Part shown: positions 32,112-36,990 of the stretch, in pieces | Numbering within the stretch: the stretch's first letter is position 1 | Layout: every line of letters starts with the position of its first letter | Assembly: GCA_046541115.1 (NCBI GenBank) | Contig: JBKHDX010000012.1 | Location: forward strand, 1-36,990 | DNA from: Jaaginema sp046541115 | Lineage (GTDB): Bacteria > Cyanobacteriota > Cyanobacteriia > Cyanobacteriales > Spirulinaceae | Direction: 5' to 3' | DNA length: 36,990 nt | Translations under genes and position numbers: made by a program | Notes under the pieces: model-generated | Database searches by the model: none | The model's input: only the letters and a program-made list of their open reading frames with translations | What the model was told of the DNA's origin: nothing

Positions 32112-34061
32112 ATGAAAAGATATTTCTGGAGTGACCTCGGTCGAAAAATCCGCAAATCCGGCGCGACCTCAACCTCGCGTCAACCCTCGAAAAAATCCTC
32201 GTGGCGTGTCGTGTGGCAAATCGCGGCGGGTTTGACCTTAAGCCAAAGTATATGGCTCGGCGCACCAGCGATCGCCAATGATAATAATACCGAAGAAGAT
32301 CCATTTACCTACAGCGATTTAATCGAACAAATCGAAACCGGGGAAATTGAACGGGTCGAAATCAACCCGGTCAACAATACCGCAACAGTCATCCTCCCCA
32401 ATCCCGAAGGAGAAGAACCGATTACCCAGAAAGTTGATTTATTCAACCGCGACCCGGAATTAATCTCAAAATTACGCGCCAATAACGTCGATCTTGAAAT
32501 TAAACCCACGAAAGACCCCACAACCGCCATCGTCCCGATTGTGAATATGCTGCTAATTTTGCTGTTATTAGCAATTTTAGTGGGCATTATTCGCCGTTCC
32601 GCTTCATCTTCCGGGCAAGCGCTGAATTTTGGCAAATCTCGCGCTCGCTTCCAAATGGAAGCCGAAACCGGAATTGTCTTTAACGATGTGGCAGGAATTA
32701 ACGAAGCCAAAGAAGAATTACAAGAAGTTGTCACCTTCCTCAAAGAAACCGAACGCTTTACCGCGATTGGGGCAAGAATCCCCAAAGGCGTGTTGTTAAT
32801 CGGCCCTCCTGGAACCGGGAAAACCCTTTTAGCCAAAGCGGTAGCAGGAGAAGCAGGGGTTCCCTTTTTCAGTATTTCTGGCTCGGAATTTGTGGAAATG
32901 TTTGTGGGGGTTGGGGCTTCTCGCGTCCGAGATTTGTTTAAAAAAGCCAAAGAAAATGCCCCTTGTTTGATCTTTATCGATGAAATCGATGCGGTCGGTC
33001 GCCAAAGAGGGGCGGGTTATGGCGGCGGTAATGACGAGAGAGAACAAACCCTCAACCAATTACTCACGGAAATGGATGGTTTTGAGGGCAATACCGGGAT
33101 TATTGTTATTGCTGCGACAAACCGCCCGGATGTGTTAGATCAGGCGTTGCTACGTCCAGGACGCTTTGACCGCCAGGTGTTGGTGGATTTGCCCAGTTAT
33201 GCGGGGCGCTTGGGGATTTTAGAAGTCCACTCCCGCAGTAAGAAGATGTCGTCTAATGTCAATTTAGAGGAAATTGCCCGACGGACTCCAGGGTTATCTG
33301 GGGCGGATTTGGCGAATATCCTCAATGAAGCGGCAATTTTGACGGCAAGACGGCGTAAAGAGGAAATCGAGCAGCAGGAAGTGGATGATGCTATCGATCG
33401 CGTCACCATTGGTATGATGATGAATCCCTTGCTCGATAGTAAGAAGAAACGGTTAATCGCCTATCACGAAGTCGGCCACGCTTTGTTGATGACTTTACTC
33501 GAACACGCCGACCCGTTGAACAAGGTCACGATTATTCCTCGATCTGGCGGGATTGGCGGTTTTGCTCAACCGACTTTTGATGAGGATATGGTGGACAGTG
33601 GTTTGTACAGTCGCGGTTGGCTGATCGACCAGATTACGATGGCTTTAGGGGGTCGTGCGGCCGAAGAAGAAGTATTTGGCCATGATGAGGTGACCCAAGG
33701 GGCCAGTAGCGATTTAACGGCGGTGGCCGATCGCGCTCGTCGTATGGTAACTCAGTTTGGAATGTCCGATCTAGGCCCTATTGCCCTCGAAAAACCCCAA
33801 AGCGAGCCGTTTTTAGGGGGCGGTATGGGGGAAAGCCGCGAATACTCTGAGGAGGTCGCGGTGAAGATCGACGAAGCAGTACGAGAAATTGCGATGCAGT
33901 GTTATGACAAGGCCCGTCGTCTGATTCGCGAAAATCGCGAGTTGATGGATCGTTTGGTGGATTTACTCCTCGAAGAAGAAACTATCGAGGGCGATCGCTT
34001 TCGTCAAATTGTCTCGGAATACTGTAAGTTACCGCAGAAACAGTTGGTTTCTGCCTCTTAA
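32112..34061 (+). CDS. ftsH: ATP-dependent zinc metalloprotease FtsH
   Basis: This membrane AAA+ protease removes damaged membrane proteins; in cyanobacteria paralogues maintain photosystem II. The 649 residues from ATG 32112 show a basic N-terminus, a first membrane helix (~33-55), a lumenal/periplasmic domain (~56-140), a second helix (~141-160), Walker A GPPGTGKT (231-238), Walker B CLIFIDEID (285-293), the second region of homology with RPGRFDR, and the zinc site HEVGH (452-456). It appears intact. The sequence alone does not tell which paralogue (FtsH1-4) it is. The in-frame TTG at 32100 is less likely than ATG 32112. Confidence 0.97.
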   Translation: MKRYFWSDLGRKIRKSGATSTSRQPSKKSSWRVVWQIAAGLTLSQSIWLGAPAIANDNNTEEDPFTYSDLIEQIETGEIERVEINPVNNTATVILPNPEGEEPITQKVDLFNRDPELISKLRANNVDLEIKPTKDPTTAIVPIVNMLLILLLLAILVGIIRRSASSSGQALNFGKSRARFQMEAETGIVFNDVAGINEAKEELQEVVTFLKETERFTAIGARIPKGVLLIGPPGTGKTLLAKAVAGEAGVPFFSISGSEFVEMFVGVGASRVRDLFKKAKENAPCLIFIDEIDAVGRQRGAGYGGGNDEREQTLNQLLTEMDGFEGNTGIIVIAATNRPDVLDQALLRPGRFDRQVLVDLPSYAGRLGILEVHSRSKKMSSNVNLEEIARRTPGLSGADLANILNEAAILTARRRKEEIEQQEVDDAIDRVTIGMMMNPLLDSKKKRLIAYHEVGHALLMTLLEHADPLNKVTIIPRSGGIGGFAQPTFDEDMVDSGLYSRGWLIDQITMALGGRAAEEEVFGHDEVTQGASSDLTAVADRARRMVTQFGMSDLGPIALEKPQSEPFLGGGMGESREYSEEVAVKIDEAVREIAMQCYDKARRLIRENRELMDRLVDLLLEEETIEGDRFRQIVSEYCKLPQKQLVSAS

Positions 34062-34064
34062 CTC

Positions 34065-34149
34065 GGTTATTGGTTATTTGTTGTTGGTTGTTGGTTGTTT
34101 GTACCGTTTCGCCAAATCCCTCCATTGGTCATTGGTCATTGGTCATTGC
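34065..34149. repeat. Composite heptanucleotide repeat, inverted orientation
   Basis: TTGGTTA/TTGGTTG units stand at 34065-34101, a spacer containing TTCGCCAAATCCCTCC follows at 34108-34123, and TTGGTCA units run at 34125-34148. Read on the minus strand this is the same array-spacer-array order as at 5141 and 16131. A GTGTAGGGGCG module (34175-34185, inverted) follows. Confidence 0.8.
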
Positions 34150-34203
34150 TTTCCCCTCAAAGGACGGGGAAAAGATCGCCCCTACACGCCCACTGCCTTC
34201 CAG

Positions 34204-35646
34204 TTACTGGGGAGTGAACAGGGAAATCCGCATAATTTCGGTGAGGAGGGCGGTGTTGCGATCGCGATGAAACGATGTACAGGATTGAGCGATCAACCGC
34301 TCGATCAGGTAGGTTTGCCACAAAGGAATGACATTAAACGCCGTACCATCTGGGGTAAGGAGTAGTCGCCGTTGTAACGAGGCGATTTCATCTAGGGGCG
34401 ATCGCTGTTCGTTATTCATCGCGGTGGATTGAACCCCAAGTTGTCGGAGTCGTTCGACTAAAATCAGGGAATACAAAAATTCCTGCTCGCTGTCACACAA
34501 CCGTAAAAACTGCTGCTCGAAAAACTCGCGGATATTGCTGAGTACATACATTTTTCTGTGCCAAAATTCTTCTAATTTTCCCTGGCAAACGGTATTAATC
34601 GTTAAGGCCGTATGCTGTAGCACTAACGTATTATTAATGTAAAAGTTAACGAATTGCTGTTTTTGCAGTTCGTCGCCACTCAGTTGTTGTAATTCGGGCA
34701 GATTGAGAGCATCTTCTTTTCGCAAACCCTCTAAGCGCAGTTCTTGAATTGATTGAGGGTTAGAAGCCCCCAGAAACGCGATTTCTTGGGGTTGTTCGCG
34801 ACTGAGAAGCAAGCAACAACTCCGATGGCGTTCCCCGGCTAAACGTTCGAGGAGTTGGGCATAAAGGCGGTGTTGGGGATGATATGTTCCGGCGAGTTGT
34901 TGACTTTGGAACAAGCGATCGAAGTCATCGAGAATCAGCAAACAACGGCGCGATCGCAACAAATTCATCAGCCAAGATAAACCTTCTACAGCATTAGAGG
35001 GTTTGTCTGGGGTCGGGGCGATCGCTTGGATTATCTCCTCTAACACCACTTCTAAACTCGGTTGACCTTGGAGCGATCGCCACACGACACATTCAAATTG
35101 ACTTTGTTTTGATTCTATTAATTTCCCGGCTAATAACGTCTTCCCTTGACCCGCAATTCCTAACAAAGTCACTAAACGATAGCGGTCAATGCCATCTTGG
35201 AGTTGTTCGAGTTCGCTTTTTCTACCAATAAATCCCCCTAAGTCTAAATGTTCGCCAGTTTCTAAAGAATTAACTGAGGAACTCATGGGCAGGGTTGTAG
35301 CGGAGTCAATGATAGCTTGGCGATACCCTGCTTTTTCAAGTAAACGCGTGATGCAACTCCAATTTTTAATCCGAATGGCATTGCCATTTTTTTGAATAAA
35401 TAACTCTCGAATATAGCGATATAAACCGTTAGAAAGATAAACGCGAACCGCACTACTATTAGGATTTTTATAAACAATATCAGCAATTTCTGCCGGAGAA
35501 TAACCGCATAATAATCCTTGCAAAAACCGTTTTTCTAAAGGAGTTAAACTTCTCCCTTTAGCGTTAGCTAAATCCAGATATAGTCTTTCGAGATGCCAAA
35601 ACTGGCTTGCCCGATCGAATTTTTGAACATTGCGATCTTGAGTCAA
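34204..35646 (-). CDS. STAND/NB-ARC-type ATPase with N-terminal HTH-like domain
   Basis: The N-terminal ~110 residues (SLTPLEKRFLQGLLCGYS, then AEIADIVY, then VRVYLSNGLYRYIREL) match the helix-turn-helix-like domain that precedes NB-ARC ATPases in many cyanobacterial WD40 proteins. A linker leads to the ATPase: FIGRKSELEQL (139-149), Walker A GIAGQGKT (163-170), Walker B CLLILDDFD (235-243). The C-terminal ~230 residues are helical with winged-helix-like content, but WD40 or TPR repeats that normally form the sensor are absent. The start codon is TTG 35646. A signal-transduction or defence switch is likely by family, but the trigger cannot be read. The 351-nt region upstream is rich in operator-like repeats. 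Confidence 0.85.
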   Translation of the reverse strand: MTQDRNVQKFDRASQFWHLERLYLDLANAKGRSLTPLEKRFLQGLLCGYSPAEIADIVYKNPNSSAVRVYLSNGLYRYIRELFIQKNGNAIRIKNWSCITRLLEKAGYRQAIIDSATTLPMSSSVNSLETGEHLDLGGFIGRKSELEQLQDGIDRYRLVTLLGIAGQGKTLLAGKLIESKQSQFECVVWRSLQGQPSLEVVLEEIIQAIAPTPDKPSNAVEGLSWLMNLLRSRRCLLILDDFDRLFQSQQLAGTYHPQHRLYAQLLERLAGERHRSCCLLLSREQPQEIAFLGASNPQSIQELRLEGLRKEDALNLPELQQLSGDELQKQQFVNFYINNTLVLQHTALTINTVCQGKLEEFWHRKMYVLSNIREFFEQQFLRLCDSEQEFLYSLILVERLRQLGVQSTAMNNEQRSPLDEIASLQRRLLLTPDGTAFNVIPLWQTYLIERLIAQSCTSFHRDRNTALLTEIMRISLFTPQ

Positions 35647-35718
35647 AGCACTTGTTTATTTTTGCTAACATTAATTTCTTGTTACTCCAAATATTAACTA
35701 AATTCTTTGCCGGTGTTA

Positions 35719-35762
35719 ATGAATTTTCAATGAAGTTTATATGAAGTTTTAACGAATTTACT
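35719..35762. promoter_or_regulatory. Four tandem 11-bp units upstream of the STAND gene
   Basis: On the plus strand four contiguous 11-nt units stand at 35719-35762: ATGAATTTTCA, ATGAAGTTTAT, ATGAAGTTTTA, ACGAATTTACT. The middle pair is nearly identical. On the minus strand, the direction of the STAND gene, they read as AAACTTCAT-type repeats, the same core as at 9163 and 35815. The unit length equals one helical turn, as for PhoB/OmpR-type operators. Confidence 0.6.
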
Positions 35763-35814
35763 AACAGTTGTTAGCTGCGTAATATTGCGGAATTGAGTAA
35801 CCTATTAAAAACTC

Positions 35815-36002
35815 AACTTCATCAAAACTTCATATAGATATGTAAACTTCTGACCGAAAAAAGTCTGCGATCGCTTGTAGGCCAATCCGAGGATATGTTC
35901 ATCTCAAGCTGAATTGAGTTCTAAATTCCCTCTAACATCAACTTACAAATCAAGCCGATTCAAAAGATTTTTAACTTTATCGAAACTTTATATAGATATG
36001 TA
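35815..36002 (+). promoter_or_regulatory. Two copies of an AACTTYAT-based 30-bp operator-like element
   Basis: Element 1 (35815-35844) and element 2 (35973-36002) each contain AACTTYAT-N3-AACTTYAT followed by ATAGATATGTA, and differ at only three of 30 positions. The spacing within each is 11 nt centre to centre. Element 2 runs over the candidate start codon at 35998. Element 1 shares a 24-nt identity with 9160-9183. Confidence 0.6.
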
Positions 36003-36324
36003 TATTGACGCGACACCAACTGTAACCTTAATGACACCTCAACCTTTATCTGCATCCCCAGGGGTAATCGTGAATGTCCCTGGTCTCGGAGACGATCGAT
36101 CCATGCCCTTAATCCGCGATATCGTACAGCAAGCCCTTACCACCTGCTATCTCAGCTTAGAAGCCGAAGAACAACTACGCACAAGGCTGAAAGGAAAATA
36201 TGATGTTGTGGACTTCAAAGCCTTTATGCAATTACAGTGTGCCGTGATGAAGGGGAAAGTCCGTCAAGAAGCCCGCGAACGCATCAAAGCCGATCTGCCA
36301 ACAACTTCCCACTGCAATTTTTGA
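35998..36324 (+). CDS. Uncharacterised small soluble protein, ~108 aa
   Basis: The frame extends upstream to a TTG at 35914, but the first ATG is 35998 and another lies at 36031. I use 35998, noting that it sits inside the operator-like repeat, so 36031 may be the real start. The protein has a short Thr/Pro-rich beginning and a helical core (MPLIRDIVQQALTTCYLSLE, then LRTRLKGKYDVVDFKAF, then a basic helix). No domain is recognised. It is divergent from the STAND ATPase with a shared repeat-rich control region, which suggests, but does not prove, joint regulation. Confidence 0.6.
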   Translation: MYIDATPTVTLMTPQPLSASPGVIVNVPGLGDDRSMPLIRDIVQQALTTCYLSLEAEEQLRTRLKGKYDVVDFKAFMQLQCAVMKGKVRQEARERIKADLPTTSHCNF

Positions 36325-36331
36325 CGACCCC

Positions 36332-36910
36332 TTAATTTCCCGGCCAATTGCGTCGATATTCCGTTTCCAACTCCTCATCCTCAAACCCCCAATCTTCATC
36401 ATCCTCAACATCTGATTCCGGTGGGGGTTGATTCAAAATGCGGAAATTGGCATCGTAGACATCTGGATTGGGTTGCGGGACTTTTTCAGTCGCGGGAGGA
36501 CGTTGCGGTTGAGGCGGCGATTTCGGGGGCGATCGCTTCTCAAAATTCGGCTGCGGCGGGCGCTGAGGCGTTTTTTGAGCCGTCCAGTCATCCGATTGTA
36601 ACTGAGTCTCCCAATCCGATTGCGGTTGCTGCGAAGGTGGTGGTTTGGGCATTTCCCGACGGGGGGGCGGTGGCGGTAAATCGGGTTCTGCTTGGGGGGC
36701 AGGACGGACATTTTTCGTAGGGTTAGGGCGATAATTAATCAATTGCAGCAGCAAACTAATTAAAACCCCCGCGCCGATAAACACAGAAATCCACACCGCC
36801 AAAGGTAGCGCGATCGTCGTCGTCCCAAACAAAACCAACGGCAACACAGGCGACCAATTTTGCAGCACCAGCGCCACCAAACCGCCCATCACCAGTAATA
36901 ACATCAACAT
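36332..36910 (-). CDS. LapA-like (DUF1049-type) membrane protein with acidic/Pro-rich tail
   Basis: I place the start at ATG 36910 (MLMLLLVMGG). Two membrane helices (~1-16 and ~33-55) with the block LVLQNWSPVLPLVLFG resemble the LapA/DUF1049 domain. The rest is a Pro/Gln-rich cytosolic linker (~63-165), then an acidic end with EDWGFEDEELE. An in-frame ATG at 36973 would add 21 residues encoded by the repeat end described next; these look like readthrough of that element. The function is unknown. Confidence 0.7.
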   Translation of the reverse strand: MLMLLLVMGGLVALVLQNWSPVLPLVLFGTTTIALPLAVWISVFIGAGVLISLLLQLINYRPNPTKNVRPAPQAEPDLPPPPPRREMPKPPPSQQPQSDWETQLQSDDWTAQKTPQRPPQPNFEKRSPPKSPPQPQRPPATEKVPQPNPDVYDANFRILNQPPPESDVEDDEDWGFEDEELETEYRRNWPGN

Positions 36911-36938
36911 TCGGATCAAGCTGCCCTTCCCCCGCTTT

Positions 36939-36990
36939 ACCAAAAATTCTGGGTTTAAAGCCCCGTCCTTCAAGGACGGCTTTATATTAT
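36939..36990. mobile_element. IS200/IS605-type element end (partial, at window edge)
   Basis: AAAGCC-CC-GTCCTT-C-AAGGAC-GGCTTT (36957-36983) is an imperfect hairpin followed by TATATTAT, preceded by AAAATTCTGGGTTT. Sub-terminal hairpins of this sequence are typical of IS200/IS605-type (TnpA/TnpB) ends in cyanobacteria. No transposase gene is inside the window; it could lie beyond, or only an end may be left. A simple terminator is the main alternative. Confidence 0.5.

Noticed and set aside
32309..32950. 213-codon frame antisense to ftsH
   Set aside because: It lies opposite conserved FtsH sequence, and its residue pattern follows from the codon bias of the sense gene.

Overview
The window is chromosomal DNA from a cyanobacterium, probably a filamentous non-marine one. 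The evidence is the very dense GCGATCGC (HIP1) palindrome, many intergenic arrays of 7-nt short tandem repeats, and typical cyanobacterial families (DUF3611 protein, 4-Cys serine/threonine kinase, HTH-STAND ATPase, LapA-like membrane protein). I found no rRNA, tRNA, CRISPR array or phage gene. Most of the window is housekeeping sequence; the accessory part is a glycan assembly and export locus.

Layout. 1-6.6 kb: 3' end of an acidic repeat protein, an unknown protein, a two-helix membrane protein, a PlsC-type acyltransferase, a small exported peptide, a cupin and murD. 6.8-9.1 kb: a DUF5872/Rho_N-like protein that overlaps tail to tail with a large polytopic membrane protein. 9.4-19.5 kb: a co-oriented glycan locus with a Glf-like FAD oxidoreductase, four intact glycosyltransferases, a Wzm/Wzt-type ABC exporter, then a decayed tail (glycosyltransferase with an in-frame stop, and 3' fragments of a CmoA-like and an FkbM-like methyltransferase). 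19.5-22.7 kb: DUF3611 protein, Ser/Thr kinase, secreted protein. 23-27.7 kb: purine genes (adenosine deaminase-like, purA, PfkB/adenosine kinase) with rplY between. 27.8-29.1 kb: two unknown proteins, the second behind a CIRCE (HrcA) operator. 29.2-34.1 kb: SDR oxidoreductase, ilvA and ftsH. 34.2-37 kb: a STAND ATPase and a divergent small protein separated by an unusual repeat-rich control region, then a LapA-like protein abutting what looks like an IS200/IS605-type end at the window edge.

The signals most worth a second look are regulatory. (1) A near-perfect CIRCE element lies upstream of an uncharacterised small gene. (2) A set of 11-bp-phased direct repeats (AACTTCAT units) is shared by the control region before the glycan locus and the STAND/small-protein divergent region, 26 kb apart. 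(3) The methyltransferase end of the ABC-export glycan locus has been eroded. (4) The adenosine deaminase homologue has changed substrate-site residues. No whole new system can be claimed from sequence alone.
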